Assembly: GCF_024807225.1 (NCBI RefSeq)
Contig: NZ_JANUCO010000001.1
Span: forward strand, 806,001-870,000
Length of the DNA stretch: 64,000 nt
Source: Chryseobacterium ginsenosidimutans
GTDB taxonomy: Bacteria > Bacteroidota > Bacteroidia > Flavobacteriales > Weeksellaceae
Direction of reading: 5' to 3'
Part shown: positions 26,648 to 36,517 of the stretch, in pieces
Layout: each line of letters opens with the position of its first letter
Position numbering within the stretch: the stretch's first letter is position 1
Program-made: the position numbers and the translations under genes
The notes under the pieces: model-generated
What the model was told of the DNA's origin: nothing
The model's input: only the letters and a program-made list of their open reading frames with translations
Databases searched by the model: none

Positions 26648-26717
26648 CGTTCGCAAAGGCGTTTTACTCAGCTAAAATCGCAATCAGCCTTTGCTGAGTA
26701 AAACGCCCTTGCGAACG
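26648..26717. repeat. 25-bp inverted repeat with 20-nt loop
   Basis: The arms 26648-26672 and 26693-26717 are complementary at 24 of 25 positions. This is GC-richer than the surroundings and much longer than the terminators in the window. It may be a mobile or REP-like intergenic element. Confidence 0.75.
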
Positions 26718-26813
26718 GAAAAATAAAAAAAGATATCAATAGAACTTTGCGGACCTTGCGTTAAAAAGAATGTATACGAAAAAGCTCATTGGGATTTTTA
26801 TAGTTTTAAAAAC

Positions 26814-26841
26814 AAAAAACCATCCCGAAATCGGAATGGCT
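26814..26841 (-). terminator. Terminator of the glycerol operon
   Basis: On the minus strand CCATTCCGA pairs with TCGGGATGG (one T-G wobble) and is followed by a run of six T residues. Confidence 0.85.
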
Positions 26842-26865
26842 TGTAAAATACTAACAATTTTTAAT

Positions 26866-27666
26866 TTAAAATACCGTTGCGGCAAGTTGAATTCTCGCAA
26901 ACTTATTCGCAGGATTCCACATCGCCATCATTGAAACAGGCAACGTATAATGTTCTGTAATTTTCAACGATTTGCTTGCTTTTACTCCAACGTTGACGAT
27001 GTCAAAACTATTCGTTCCGTTTCCGTACAGAAAGTTCTTGTCGTTTAAAGCAAAACCAGCTGCTACAAAAGCATCAAGATTTACTTTTTTATCTTTAATC
27101 ACAGGATAACTCGCCTGAACATATGTGGAATATTTGTTCTTTTTATAACTTCCATCCGGCTCAAGAACAACTTCTCCTGCGTTTGCTCCACCGTAAAGCA
27201 TGATGTCTGCTTCAATATTTAATGGAAACGAAGGTCCGAAAGTATAGTTGGTTCTTAAATCAATAATATGCGCGGTTTTTCTGTTTGAATAATTAAAAAT
27301 ATCATCCGAAGCAACTGCCGTATTAATGTTTCTTGAATTAAATAAATCCCACAAACCAATATACAAACGCCCGTTGGAATACTGAACGTAATAATTGATT
27401 TCTTTGTAGTGCGTTCCGTCTTTATCATCAGTCATGGAAGATGCTCCCCAAATCCCGACTTTCCATTTTTTGTCTTTATCTAATGCGTAGGAAAGATTTC
27501 CCATGACAACGGGCTTATCCGTAATAATCAAACCTCTCCAAAGGTGATTGTTTTGAATATTGGCTGTGAAATCCAGCCTGCTGTCTTCCTGATTTTCGGT
27601 ATTTTCCTGAGCAAAAAGATTCCCTGTGCCTAATAAAATCAGGCATATATAAAAGAGTTTTTTCAT
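26866..27666 (-). CDS. Outer-membrane porin-like protein of the glycerol operon
   Basis: A 266-residue protein with a signal peptide (ends LFAQ, about residue 20) and alternating strands with aromatic belts (NNHLWRGLIITDKPVVMGNLSY, KVGIWGASSM, INYYVQYSNGRLYIGLWD), consistent with a 12-stranded or similar beta-barrel. The first strands resemble the TorF/Gcw_chp group of putative porins. It is the last gene of glpD-glpK-glpF (18 bases after glpF) and ends at a terminator. It is therefore inferred to admit glycerol, glycerol phosphate or a related compound through the outer membrane. Confidence 0.75.
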   Translation of the reverse strand: MKKLFYICLILLGTGNLFAQENTENQEDSRLDFTANIQNNHLWRGLIITDKPVVMGNLSYALDKDKKWKVGIWGASSMTDDKDGTHYKEINYYVQYSNGRLYIGLWDLFNSRNINTAVASDDIFNYSNRKTAHIIDLRTNYTFGPSFPLNIEADIMLYGGANAGEVVLEPDGSYKKNKYSTYVQASYPVIKDKKVNLDAFVAAGFALNDKNFLYGNGTNSFDIVNVGVKASKSLKITEHYTLPVSMMAMWNPANKFARIQLAATVF

Positions 27667-27684
27667 TGTGTAAACTGTCTGTGG

Positions 27685-28416
27685 TTAACTTAAAGCCAGG
27701 TGCAGTAAAGCTGCGAGACCTGCTCCGATAATGGGTCCTGCAATAGGAATCCAGGCATAGCTCCAATCACTGCTTCCTTTTACCGGAAGAATGGCGTGCA
27801 TAATTCTTGGCCCTAAATCTCTTGCGGGATTGATGGCATAACCAGTCGTTCCTCCTAAAGATAAACCAATTGCCCAAACCAAAAGGGTAACAGGCAAAGC
27901 GCCAATCGTTCCCAAACCGATTTTTGCGGTCGGATCATTATTCAAAGCAACACTCGGATCTGCAAAATGGAAAATCACAAAAACAAGAACGAAAGTTCCG
28001 ATGATTTCACTGATTAAATTTGAAATAGGTTTTCTGATTGCGGGACCTGTACTGAAACAAGCCAGTTTTGCACCTTCATCTTCAGTGATTGCAAAATGAT
28101 CTTTATTAAACAACCAAACGAGAAAAGCACCCAACATCGCCCCGATCATTTCTCCGGCAATATAAGTAGGAACCAAATCCCAAGGGAATTTTCCTGCAAA
28201 GGCCAATCCTAAAGTCACCGCGGGATTCAGATGTGCTCCGCTTATTGGTCCTGCAACCGTAACGCCGACAAAAACTGCCAAAGCCCAAGCTGTTGTAATC
28301 ACGATCCATCCGGAATTATTTCCTTTGGTTCCTTTCAAAACAACGTTTGCTACCACGCCGTTTCCTAAAAGTATCATCAGCATAGTGCCGATTATTTCTG
28401 CTACAAATGGAGTCAT
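27685..28416 (-). CDS. glpF: Glycerol facilitator (MIP family aquaglyceroporin)
   Basis: A 243-residue protein with six membrane helices and both NPA boxes: SGAHLNPAVTLG (about 64-75) and GYAINPARDLGPR (about 196-208). The Asp after the second box (NPARD) is characteristic of glycerol-conducting GlpF rather than water-only aquaporins. It passes glycerol across the inner membrane for capture by GlpK. It lies 25 bases downstream of glpK and 18 bases upstream of the porin. Confidence 0.95.
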   Translation of the reverse strand: MTPFVAEIIGTMLMILLGNGVVANVVLKGTKGNNSGWIVITTAWALAVFVGVTVAGPISGAHLNPAVTLGLAFAGKFPWDLVPTYIAGEMIGAMLGAFLVWLFNKDHFAITEDEGAKLACFSTGPAIRKPISNLISEIIGTFVLVFVIFHFADPSVALNNDPTAKIGLGTIGALPVTLLVWAIGLSLGGTTGYAINPARDLGPRIMHAILPVKGSSDWSYAWIPIAGPIIGAGLAALLHLALS

Positions 28417-28441
28417 AATTTTAATGTGTTTTTAAATGTGA

Positions 28442-29938
28442 TTAATCTTCGATCCAGTTTTGAGAACGTTGTACAGCTTTTTGCCATGTTTTGATCATTT
28501 TCTCCACTTTTTCTTCTTCCATTTGAGGCTGAAAATGTTTATCAACAATCCATTGAGATTGGATTTCGTCAATGTTTTTCCAGTATCCGACAGCGAGTCC
28601 GGCAAGATAAGCCGCTCCTAAAGCTGTTGTTTCCAGTGTTTTTGGTCTTGTAATTTGAAAACCGAAAATATCCGACTGAATCTGCATTAAAATATCACTT
28701 GCAGAAGCACCTCCATCTACTCTCAGTTCCGGACTTTTCTTCCCTGAATCTGCTTCCATTGCTTTTACAATATCATAGACCTGAAAAGCAATTCCTTCCA
28801 AAGTAGCTCTTGCGATGTGAGCATTTGTCGTACCACGAGTTACCCCTACAATCGTTCCGCGAGCGTACTGATCCCAATAAGGGGCGCCCAAACCTGTCAA
28901 CGCAGGAACAAAATAAACACCGCCGTTATCTTCCACAGATTGTGCTAATGTATTTACTTCTTCTGCAGAATTAATTAATTTTAAACCGTCTCTTAACCAT
29001 TGAATGGCTGCTCCACCTACAAATACACTTCCTTCCAACGCATAATTAACTTCTCCATTAATTTTCCATGCAACAGTTGTTAACAAATTGTTTTTCGAGG
29101 CAACGGCTTCTGTTCCTGTATTCATCAAAAGAAAACAGCCTGTTCCATAAGTATTTTTTACCATTCCGGGAGTTGTACACATCTGTCCGAATAAGGCTGC
29201 CTGTTGATCTCCAGCAATTCCGGCAATCGGAATTTTTGTTGAAAATAGAGTAGTGGCAGTTTCTCCGTAGATTTCGCTGCTTTGTTTTACTTCCGGCAAA
29301 ATCGCTCTTGGAATGTTAAATAATTCTAATAAATCATTATCCCATTCTAAGGTATGAATGTTTAAAAGCATTGTTCTGCTCGCATTCGAAACATCGGTGA
29401 TGAACATTTTTCCACGTGTCAGTTTCCAGACAAGGAATGTATCAACCGTTCCGAAACATAGTTTTCCTGCTTCCGCTTTTTCTCTTGCACCTTCTACCGT
29501 GTCTAAAATCCATTTTAGTTTTGTGGCAGAAAAATAAGCGTCTAAAACAAGACCTGTCTTTGCTTTAATCATTTCAGCATGACCCTGTTCTTTTAATTCG
29601 TCGCAATATTTAGACGTTCTTCTGTCTTGCCAAACAATCGCATTGTAGACGGGTTCTCCGGTTTCTCTGTCCCAGACAACGGTAGTTTCACGTTGATTGG
29701 TGATTCCGATAGCGGCAACTTCTCTTCCTGAAATTCCTGCTTTGGCGATTACTTCTGCCGCTACAGAAACCTGAGAAGACCAAATTTCGTTGGGATCATG
29801 CTCTACCCAACCCGGGGTAGGGTATATCTGTTCAAAACTTTTCTGAGAAACAAATTCTATTTCTCCGCTGTGATTGAATAAAATGGCTCTTGACGAAGTC
29901 GTACCTTGGTCTAGAGCGAGAATTAACTGGTCACTCAT
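28442..29938 (-). CDS. glpK: Glycerol kinase
   Basis: A 498-residue FGGY-family kinase. The N-terminal ATPase fold [12 protein letters not shown] (about 10-21), [11 protein letters not shown] (about 43-53), WQDRRT (about 103-108) and the [11 protein letters not shown] segment (about 406-416) are typical of GlpK. It phosphorylates glycerol to sn-glycerol 3-phosphate with ATP in the cytosol. It lies 19 bases after glpD, within one operon. Confidence 0.97.
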   Translation of the reverse strand: MSDQLILALDQGTTSSRAILFNHSGEIEFVSQKSFEQIYPTPGWVEHDPNEIWSSQVSVAAEVIAKAGISGREVAAIGITNQRETTVVWDRETGEPVYNAIVWQDRRTSKYCDELKEQGHAEMIKAKTGLVLDAYFSATKLKWILDTVEGAREKAEAGKLCFGTVDTFLVWKLTRGKMFITDVSNASRTMLLNIHTLEWDNDLLELFNIPRAILPEVKQSSEIYGETATTLFSTKIPIAGIAGDQQAALFGQMCTTPGMVKNTYGTGCFLLMNTGTEAVASKNNLLTTVAWKINGEVNYALEGSVFVGGAAIQWLRDGLKLINSAEEVNTLAQSVEDNGGVYFVPALTGLGAPYWDQYARGTIVGVTRGTTNAHIARATLEGIAFQVYDIVKAMEADSGKKSPELRVDGGASASDILMQIQSDIFGFQITRPKTLETTALGAAYLAGLAVGYWKNIDEIQSQWIVDKHFQPQMEEEKVEKMIKTWQKAVQRSQNWIED

Positions 29939-29957
29939 GCTGTGATGGTAATTAAGG

Positions 29958-31547
29958 TTAGATAGATCTTGGAGAGTAAGGAGTCAATAGATATCCTCTC
30001 GCCAATTCGATAAACTGGTTTTCCTGTTCGTTTGCCCATTCCGTAGAATGTCCGTTTTCTTTTGCAATAATAGAAGCGATCTTATGCGCACTGTCGATCG
30101 CTGCTCTTGCGTCCAAAAATAAAAGTCGTACCCTTCTTGCCAAAATATCTTCAATAGTCTGTGCCATTTCGTTTCGGATTGCCCAAACTGCTTCTGCTAT
30201 TGTGAATGGATGATCAGGATGTATTTTTTCTGAAAATTCAGGGTTGCTTTGTTGTAATTTTTTAATTTCAGGAATATCTGAACCGTATACATATAAATGA
30301 TTGGTTCTGTCCACCGTTTCAGGTTTCACATTTCCATGAATCGAAAGATGTTCTGTTTTGGAAGTGGTAGTTCCTAAATTGTGAACTTTCATCGCTTCGT
30401 TGATGGTATCTTCTGCCATTTTACGATACGTCGTCCATTTTCCACCGATGATGGAAACCAAACCTGTATCGGAAGTTACCACTTTATGACTTCTCGACAC
30501 TTCTTTTGTGCTTTTGCTTCCGTCTTTCGGCGCGGCAAGCGGTCGAAGTCCTGCGAAAACAGATTTTACATCTTCGCGGGTTGGTTTTTTAGATAAATAT
30601 TGTCTTGCGGTATTTAAAACAAATTTAATTTCCTCTTCTAAAGCTCTTGGTTCGAAACTTTCGTTTTCTAATAAAGTATCGGTTGTTCCTACCAAAGCTC
30701 TGTCGTGCCACGGAACGACAAATAATACTCTTCCGTCTGAAGTTTTAGGAATCATGATGGCGTCATCGCTTCTTAAGAAAGATTTATCCAAAACCAAATG
30801 AATTCCCTGACTTGGAACTACGAATTTTCCGTGTTTCGGATTATTCATATTTAAGATGTCATTCGTGAAAATTCCGGTTGCGTTGATAACCACTTTTGCT
30901 TTGATTTCGAATTGCTCTTTCGTGAACTGATCTTCTGCAAGAACTCCTGTTATTTTATTGGAATCATTTTTAATTAAATTAATCACCTTAACATAATTAA
31001 CGGCTGTTCCTCCTTTTTCAGTGATTGTTTGTGCTAAATTAATAGCCAATCTCGCATCATCAAACTGTCCGTCCTGATAAACGACTCCGCTTGCCAAACC
31101 TTTTTGCTCGATCGTCGGAATTTTTTCAATGGTTTTTGCTTTGCTGATGTATTTCGTTTTACCTAAACTTAATTTCCCGGCAAGGAAATCGTAAACCGAA
31201 AGTCCTATTTTATAATAAATTCCGCCCCACCAAGTATAATTCGGAATAATAAAAGACTGGTTTTTTACAACGTGAGCTGCATTTTTTGCCAGTAAACCTC
31301 TTTCCTTTAAAGCTTCTTTTACTAAACCGATATCTCCCTGAGCCAAATATCTTACTCCTCCGTGTACCAATTTTGTACTTCTGCTGGAAGTCGCTTTCGC
31401 GAAATCATGTGATTCCAACAGTAACGTTTTAAATCCTCTGCTTGTAGCGTCCAATGCCGAACCTAAACCACTCGCTCCTCCACCAATAATTAGAAAGTCC
31501 CATTCTTTTACGGAAGTTAATTTGCTGAGTTCTTCGTTTCGTTTCAT
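29958..31547 (-). CDS. glpD: Glycerol-3-phosphate dehydrogenase (FAD, membrane-associated)
   Basis: A 529-residue protein with a Rossmann FAD motif [13 protein letters not shown] (about 20-32), a [16 protein letters not shown] segment (about 52-67) conserved in GlpD, and a C-terminal DUF-type helical domain. It oxidises glycerol 3-phosphate to DHAP and passes electrons to quinone at the inner membrane. It is first in the operon. Its first codons form the sequence ATGAAACGAAACG, which is repeated in reverse orientation at the divergent regulator. Confidence 0.96.
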   Translation of the reverse strand: MKRNEELSKLTSVKEWDFLIIGGGASGLGSALDATSRGFKTLLLESHDFAKATSSRSTKLVHGGVRYLAQGDIGLVKEALKERGLLAKNAAHVVKNQSFIIPNYTWWGGIYYKIGLSVYDFLAGKLSLGKTKYISKAKTIEKIPTIEQKGLASGVVYQDGQFDDARLAINLAQTITEKGGTAVNYVKVINLIKNDSNKITGVLAEDQFTKEQFEIKAKVVINATGIFTNDILNMNNPKHGKFVVPSQGIHLVLDKSFLRSDDAIMIPKTSDGRVLFVVPWHDRALVGTTDTLLENESFEPRALEEEIKFVLNTARQYLSKKPTREDVKSVFAGLRPLAAPKDGSKSTKEVSRSHKVVTSDTGLVSIIGGKWTTYRKMAEDTINEAMKVHNLGTTTSKTEHLSIHGNVKPETVDRTNHLYVYGSDIPEIKKLQQSNPEFSEKIHPDHPFTIAEAVWAIRNEMAQTIEDILARRVRLLFLDARAAIDSAHKIASIIAKENGHSTEWANEQENQFIELARGYLLTPYSPRSI

Positions 31548-31660
31548 AATATTTCGTTATGTTTCGTTTTCAAATGTATAAATTAAAAACGAAACTAAAA
31601 AGAAAATAAATGAAATTTTTCGAATCAAAATAAAATTGGTATTTTTGATGAAACGAAACG
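31535..31660. promoter_or_regulatory. Divergent glp control region with AACGAAA/TTTCGTT operator-like repeats
   Basis: A 13-base sequence ATGAAACGAAACG occurs at 31648-31660 (plus) and as its exact complement at 31535-31547 (start of glpD). Further TTTCGTT copies lie at 31552-31558 and 31562-31568, and AACGAAA at 31588-31594. TTTCGTT/AACGAAA half-sites fit what is known of DeoR/GlpR operators, so these are likely repressor sites for both glpD and the regulator. The -7 box TATTTTTG (31640-31647) is the regulator's promoter. Confidence 0.6.
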
Positions 31661-31662
31661 GA

Positions 31663-32427
31663 ATGGAAAAATTACTGCCAAGACATAATGATATACTGAA
31701 AGAATTGGATGAAAAAGATCATGTGCTTGTTCAGGATTTGTGTGAAAAATTTAATGTTTCGTCGGTTACGATACGAAAGGATCTGAACTATCTCGAAGGT
31801 TTAGGGTTGCTTTTCCGAAATCATGGTGGCGCAAGTAAGCATGTAAGATATGCGTACGAAAAGAATGTAGATGAAAAGGAAAACATTAATGTGGAAGCGA
31901 AACAGAGCATCGCAAGAGCTGCTTTGCCTCTGATTCAGGAAAACGACTGTATTATTCTGGCTTCCGGAACGACGATGCATTATTTGGCGAGAATGCTGGT
32001 GAATTTTGGTCCGTTGACGGTTCTTACTTCTTCTTTACGTGTTGCGATCGAACTTTGTAATAATCCTAACATTAATATTATACAATTGGGGGGCGAGGTA
32101 AGAAAAAGCTCTACTTCTATTGTAGGTTCTATTTCGGAGGGGATTTTGAAACAATTCTCTTGTAATAAATTATTTCTTGGAGTAGACGGAATCGATATGG
32201 ATTTCGGAATCAGTACTTCCAATGCTGCAGAAGCTCACCTGAATCAATTGATGATTGATTGTTCTGAGAAAGTTGTCATTCTCGCAGATTCTTCCAAACT
32301 GAATGTAAAAGGTTTCGGAAAAATCGCTTCTCTGGATAAAATAGATTATCTGATCACGGATAATGGTATTTTAGAAGAAGATAAAAATAATCTCGAAGAA
32401 ATTGGCGTGAGTGTAATTATTAAATAA
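31663..32427 (+). CDS. DeoR-family transcriptional regulator of glycerol genes
   Basis: About 254 residues. An N-terminal DeoR winged helix (RHNDILKELDEKDHVLVQDL...VSSVTIRKDLNYLEGLGLLFRNHGGA, about 6-57) is followed by the sugar-phosphate-binding isomerase-like domain with ILASGTTMHYLA (about 95-106) and GVDGIDMDFGIST. In E. coli the equivalent GlpR is inactivated by glycerol 3-phosphate. Divergent orientation from glpD implies it represses the operon and itself. The ATG at 31663 is chosen because a -7 promoter box lies within the longer frame. Confidence 0.88.
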   Translation: MEKLLPRHNDILKELDEKDHVLVQDLCEKFNVSSVTIRKDLNYLEGLGLLFRNHGGASKHVRYAYEKNVDEKENINVEAKQSIARAALPLIQENDCIILASGTTMHYLARMLVNFGPLTVLTSSLRVAIELCNNPNINIIQLGGEVRKSSTSIVGSISEGILKQFSCNKLFLGVDGIDMDFGISTSNAAEAHLNQLMIDCSEKVVILADSSKLNVKGFGKIASLDKIDYLITDNGILEEDKNNLEEIGVSVIIK

Positions 32428-32541
32428 AAATCAACTCATTTTTAAATTTTCTGTAATTCAAAACTATTTCAGTGAAAATTTCTCCCGAATTTTTCGAAAT
32501 TTCCCTAAATGATTAAAAATCAAAATATTTTACTATAAATA

Positions 32542-32572
32542 TTTGTCAGTTATAAAATTATTCTTACATTTG
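32542..32572 (+). promoter_or_regulatory. Promoter of the rplC ribosomal cluster
   Basis: TTTG (32542-32545), 19-base spacer, then TACATTTG (32565-32572): a perfect fit to the flavobacterial consensus. The predicted leader to rplC is about 100 bases, longer than for most genes here, leaving room for autoregulation. Confidence 0.85.
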
Positions 32573-32680
32573 CACACTCATTTTACGGGCGTAGTATGCC
32601 TATATCAAAAGTAGAAATTGCTTCAGACTCGGAAAAATGGCGAAATATAAAGAAGATAAATTTTATTTATAATATAAACA

Positions 32681-33307
32681 ATGTCAGGTATTATTGGAAA
32701 AAAAATTGGGATGACTTCTCTGTTTGACGAAAACGGCAAAAATATGCCGTGTACCGTTATCCAGGCAGGTCCTTGCTCAGTTTTACAGGTCAGAACCATT
32801 GAAAAGGACGGCTATAAAGCAGTTCAGTTAGGTTTCGATGACAAGAGTGAAAAGAACGTAGGTAAAGCGTTAGTTGGCCATTTTAAAAAGGCTGGTTCAG
32901 CTCCTAAAGCTAAGTTGGTAGAATTCTACAGAGAATTCGTAGACCAAGTAACAGTAGGAGAAGATGTAACTGTGAAACTATTCGCTGAAGGCGAATTTGT
33001 TGACGTAACAGGTACTTCAAAAGGTAAAGGCTTCCAGGGTGTTGTTAAAAGACACGGATTTGGAGGGGTAATGCAAGCTACTCACGGCCAGCACAACAGA
33101 TTAAGAGCTCCAGGTTCTATCGGTGCGGGATCGGATCCTTCGAGAGTATTCAAAGGAATGAGAATGGCAGGTAGAATGGGAGGTAAGCAGGTAACTGTAC
33201 AAAACCTTCAAGTATTAAAAGTGGATCAAGAACAAAATCTTTTAGTAGTAAAAGGTGCTGTTCCGGGAGCTAAAAATTCTTATGTAATTATCAGAAAATG
33301 GAACTAG
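32681..33307 (+). CDS. rplC: 50S ribosomal protein L3
   Basis: A 208-residue L3, one of the first proteins to bind 23S rRNA. It contains the conserved [15 protein letters not shown] start, the [17 protein letters not shown] loop that reaches the peptidyl-transferase centre, and [23 protein letters not shown]. It begins the S10-type operon in this genome because rpsJ is located elsewhere. The last 10 bases overlap rplD. Confidence 0.98.
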   Translation: MSGIIGKKIGMTSLFDENGKNMPCTVIQAGPCSVLQVRTIEKDGYKAVQLGFDDKSEKNVGKALVGHFKKAGSAPKAKLVEFYREFVDQVTVGEDVTVKLFAEGEFVDVTGTSKGKGFQGVVKRHGFGGVMQATHGQHNRLRAPGSIGAGSDPSRVFKGMRMAGRMGGKQVTVQNLQVLKVDQEQNLLVVKGAVPGAKNSYVIIRKWN

Positions 33308-33927
33308 TAGTATTAAATACATCAGGAAAAGAAACCGGAAAAAAAGTAACTCTAGACGAAACAGTATTCGGAATTGAGCCAAACAAGCACGCGGTTTACT
33401 TAGAAGTTAAACAGTACCTTGCTGCACAAAGACAAGGAACTCATAAATCAAAAGAAAGAAGCGAAATTACTGCTTCTACTAAAAAACTTAAGAAGCAAAA
33501 AGGATCTGGATCTGCTAGATACGGTGATATTAAATCTCCTACATTTAGAGGTGGAGGTAGAGTATTCGGACCTAAGCCAAGAGACTACAGATTCAAATTG
33601 AATAAAGCTCTTAAGAGATTAGCTAAAAAATCTGTTCTTTCTCAGAAAATGAGAGACAACAGTATTAAAATTGTTGAAGGATTGAGCATCAATGCTCCTA
33701 AAACTAAAGATTTCATCACTATCCTGAATGCATTGGCATTGAACGATAAGAAGTCTTTATTCATTCTTCCTGATACAAACAAGAATGTGTATTTATCTTC
33801 AAGAAACTTACCTAAGACTAAAGTTATGAAATTCAACGAGATTTCTTCTTATGACTTAATCAACGCAGGTGAGATTGTATTCTTAGAAGGTGCAGTTGAA
33901 AAATTCCAGGAAAATTTAAAGAAATAA
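33298..33927 (+). CDS. rplD: 50S ribosomal protein L4
   Basis: A 209-residue L4 lining the peptide exit tunnel, with the conserved loop [19 protein letters not shown] (about 65-83). L4 also represses its own operon in E. coli; whether this happens here is unknown. Its start overlaps the end of rplC by 10 bases. Confidence 0.98.
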   Translation: MELVVLNTSGKETGKKVTLDETVFGIEPNKHAVYLEVKQYLAAQRQGTHKSKERSEITASTKKLKKQKGSGSARYGDIKSPTFRGGGRVFGPKPRDYRFKLNKALKRLAKKSVLSQKMRDNSIKIVEGLSINAPKTKDFITILNALALNDKKSLFILPDTNKNVYLSSRNLPKTKVMKFNEISSYDLINAGEIVFLEGAVEKFQENLKK

Positions 33928-33930
33928 GTC

Positions 33931-34221
33931 ATGTCAGTTATTATTAAACCAGTTATCTCAGAAAAGGCTAATTACCTTACAGATTTAAGAGGTTCTTATT
34001 CTTTCTTAGTACAACCTAAGGCGAATAAAATCCAGATTAAAAAGGCTGTAGAAGCAGCTTATGGTGTAAAAGTAGCAGATGTTAATACAATGATTTATGC
34101 TCCGAAGGTTTCTTCGAAATACACTAAAAAAGGTCTTCAAGTAGGAAAGACAAACAAATTGAAAAAAGCGGTAATTAAACTTGTAGAAGGTGATGTTATC
34201 GATATTTTCGCTGTAAATTAA
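33931..34221 (+). CDS. rplW: 50S ribosomal protein L23
   Basis: A 96-residue L23, located at the exit of the peptide tunnel where SRP and trigger factor dock. Conserved features include the KPVISEKA start and the NKIQIKKAVEAAYGVKVADVNT helix-strand. It follows rplD after three bases. Confidence 0.97.
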   Translation: MSVIIKPVISEKANYLTDLRGSYSFLVQPKANKIQIKKAVEAAYGVKVADVNTMIYAPKVSSKYTKKGLQVGKTNKLKKAVIKLVEGDVIDIFAVN

Positions 34222-34243
34222 TTATTAATTATAAATAATAGTA

Positions 34244-35065
34244 ATGTCTGTTAGAAAATTAAAACCTATCACCCCAGGACAGAGATTCAGAGTTGTAAAC
34301 AATTTTGAGGAAATTACTACCAACAAACCAGAGAAATCTCTTACAGTTGGTATTAGTAAGTCAGGTGGACGTAACCAAACTGGTAAAATGACCATGCGTT
34401 ACACCGGAGGTGGACACAAAAAGAAATACAGAATTATTGACTTCAAAAGAAACAAAGCAAACGTTGAAGCCATTGTAAAAACTGTAGAATACGATCCAAA
34501 CAGAACTGCATTTATCGCTTTATTAGAATACGCAGACGGAGAGAAGAGATATATCATCGCTCCAAACGGTATCAAAGTAGATCAAAAAGTAGTTTCAGGT
34601 GAAAGCGTAGAACCTAATATTGGTAACGCAATGAAATTGAAAAACATTCCATTGGGTACTGTAATCTCTTGTGTTGAAATGAAGCCTGGACAAGGTGCTA
34701 TTTTAGCAAGAAGTGCTGGTTCTTCAGCTCAACTTACTTCAAGAGACGGAAAATATGCAATCATCAAATTGCCTTCAGGAGAATCTAGAATGATTCTTGT
34801 TGAGTGTATGGCAATGATCGGTTCAGTTTCTAACTCAGATCACCAATTAACTGTATCAGGTAAGGCTGGTAGAAGCAGATGGTTGGGTAGAAGACCAAGA
34901 ACAAGACCAGTAGTAATGAACCCTGTAGATCACCCAATGGGAGGTGGTGAAGGACGTTCTTCTGGAGGTCACCCAAGATCTAGAAACGGTATGCCAGCTA
35001 AAGGTTACAAAACTAGAAAGAAAAACAAAGCGTCTAACCGTCATATCATATCTAAACGTAAATAA
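34244..35065 (+). CDS. rplB: 50S ribosomal protein L2
   Basis: A 273-residue L2, needed for subunit association and peptidyl-transferase activity. The C-terminal [19 protein letters not shown] and [18 protein letters not shown] segments, which include the conserved His, are present. Confidence 0.98.
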   Translation: MSVRKLKPITPGQRFRVVNNFEEITTNKPEKSLTVGISKSGGRNQTGKMTMRYTGGGHKKKYRIIDFKRNKANVEAIVKTVEYDPNRTAFIALLEYADGEKRYIIAPNGIKVDQKVVSGESVEPNIGNAMKLKNIPLGTVISCVEMKPGQGAILARSAGSSAQLTSRDGKYAIIKLPSGESRMILVECMAMIGSVSNSDHQLTVSGKAGRSRWLGRRPRTRPVVMNPVDHPMGGGEGRSSGGHPRSRNGMPAKGYKTRKKNKASNRHIISKRK

Positions 35066-35067
35066 TT

Positions 35068-35346
35068 ATGGCAAGATCACTTAAAAAAGGACCATTCATT
35101 CATCATACTTTAGATAAGAAGGTTCAGACAAATATAGAAGCTAATAAGAAAACTGTTATCAAGACTTGGTCTAGAGCATCGATGATCTCTCCGGACTTCG
35201 TAGGACAAACTATTGCTGTACACAACGGGAAATCTTTTATTCCTGTTTATGTTACAGAAAACATGGTTGGTCACAAGTTAGGCGAATTTTCTCCAACAAG
35301 ATCTTTCAGAGGTCATGGTGGTAACAAAAACAAAGGAAGCAGATAA
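35068..35346 (+). CDS. rpsS: 30S ribosomal protein S19
   Basis: A 92-residue S19 of the 30S head, with [28 protein letters not shown] and [17 protein letters not shown]. It lies two bases after rplB and two before rplV. Confidence 0.98.
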   Translation: MARSLKKGPFIHHTLDKKVQTNIEANKKTVIKTWSRASMISPDFVGQTIAVHNGKSFIPVYVTENMVGHKLGEFSPTRSFRGHGGNKNKGSR

Positions 35347-35348
35347 TC

Positions 35349-35747
35349 ATGGGATCAAGAAAAAGAGAAAGTGCATTAGCACGTAAATTAACAAATCAAG
35401 ATGTAGTAAAAGCATTACATAATGATTGCCCGTCTTCTCCGAGAAAAATGAGATTAGTAGCTGATATCATCAGAGGAGTAGAAGTAGACAAAGCTTTATA
35501 CATTCTAAAATATTCTAAAAAAGACGCTTCAAACAAATTGGAGAAAGTATTACTTTCTGCAATGGCAAACTGGCAGTCTAAAAACGAAGGTGCTGATATC
35601 GAAGAAGCAAACCTTATCGTTAAAGAAATTTTTGTAGACAGTGCAAGACAATTGAAGAGACTAAGACCAGCTCCACAAGGTAGAGGGTACAGAATCAGAA
35701 AAAGATCAAACCACATTACATTAATCTTAGGTACAAAAGAAAATTAA
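35349..35747 (+). CDS. rplV: 50S ribosomal protein L22
   Basis: A 132-residue L22 whose loop reaches the exit-tunnel constriction. Conserved [18 protein letters not shown] and the C-terminal [16 protein letters not shown] are seen. There is no obvious macrolide-resistance deletion in the loop. Confidence 0.98.
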   Translation: MGSRKRESALARKLTNQDVVKALHNDCPSSPRKMRLVADIIRGVEVDKALYILKYSKKDASNKLEKVLLSAMANWQSKNEGADIEEANLIVKEIFVDSARQLKRLRPAPQGRGYRIRKRSNHITLILGTKEN

Positions 35748-35755
35748 TTCAAGGT

Positions 35756-36517
35756 ATGGGACAGAAGACAAATCCAATTGGTAATAGATTAGGTATCATC
35801 AGAGGATGGGATTCTAACTGGTTTGGTGGTAAAGATTATGGAGACAGAATCGCTGAAGACTACAAAATCAGAAGATACCTTGAAGCTAGATTATCTAAAG
35901 GTGGGATTTCAAGAATTTATATTGAAAGAACATTAAAATTAGTAACAGTTACAATCACTACTGCTAGACCGGGACTTATCATCGGTAAAGGAGGTCAGGA
36001 AGTTGATAAATTGAAAGAAGAATTGAAGAAACTTACTAAAAAGGATATTCAAATCAATATTTTCGAAATCAAAAGACCTGAGCTTGATGCAGTATTAGTT
36101 GCAGACAGCATTGCTAAGCAAATCGAAAACAGAATCTCTTACAGAAGAGCTGTTAAGATGGCTATCGCTGGTACAATGAGAATGGGTGCAGAAGGTATCA
36201 AAGTTCAAATCTCTGGTAGATTGAACGGTGCTGAAATGGCAAGATCAGAATCTTTCAAAGACGGAAGAATTCCTTTGTCTACTTTCAGAGCAGATATCGA
36301 TTATCACATTGGTGAAGCATTAACTCAGTACGGAAAGCTAGGTGTTAAAGTTTGGATCATGAAAGGTGAAGTTTACGGTAAACGTGATCTTATGCCATTA
36401 GTGGGACAACAGAAAAAAGGAGGTCCGTCTGGAGATAGAAGAGATAATAGAGGAGGAGGCGACAGAAGGGACAATAGAGGACCTAGAAAGAACAATAATA
36501 ATAACAATAATAATTAA
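35756..36517 (+). CDS. rpsC: 30S ribosomal protein S3 with Asn-rich tail
   Basis: A 253-residue S3 with its KH domain ([20 protein letters not shown], about 64-83) and the C-terminal domain [21 protein letters not shown]3 forms part of the mRNA entry tunnel and has helicase activity there. The C-terminus is a low-complexity tail, two DRRDNRG repeats followed by a run of eight Asn, absent from E. coli S3. Confidence 0.97.
   Translation: MGQKTNPIGNRLGIIRGWDSNWFGGKDYGDRIAEDYKIRRYLEARLSKGGISRIYIERTLKLVTVTITTARPGLIIGKGGQEVDKLKEELKKLTKKDIQINIFEIKRPELDAVLVADSIAKQIENRISYRRAVKMAIAGTMRMGAEGIKVQISGRLNGAEMARSESFKDGRIPLSTFRADIDYHIGEALTQYGKLGVKVWIMKGEVYGKRDLMPLVGQQKKGGPSGDRRDNRGGGDRRDNRGPRKNNNNNNNN

Larger units (their letters stand above)
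26491..26865. other. Intergenic region with a long inverted repeat and a terminator
   Basis: No gene is visible in this 375-bp gap. It contains a 25-bp near-perfect inverted repeat (26648-26717), a CTTTGCGGACCTTGCGTT sequence (26745-26762) related to one at 60966-60983, and the terminator of the glycerol operon. Confidence 0.7.

Noticed and set aside
31636..31662. Longer N-terminus of the DeoR-type regulator
   Set aside because: The first codon is TTG and the -7 promoter box lies inside this stretch, so transcripts would begin after it.
32573..32680. Small peptide gene in the rplC leader
   Set aside because: ATG codons are present in this stretch, but no frame looks like a real protein and no family was recognised.
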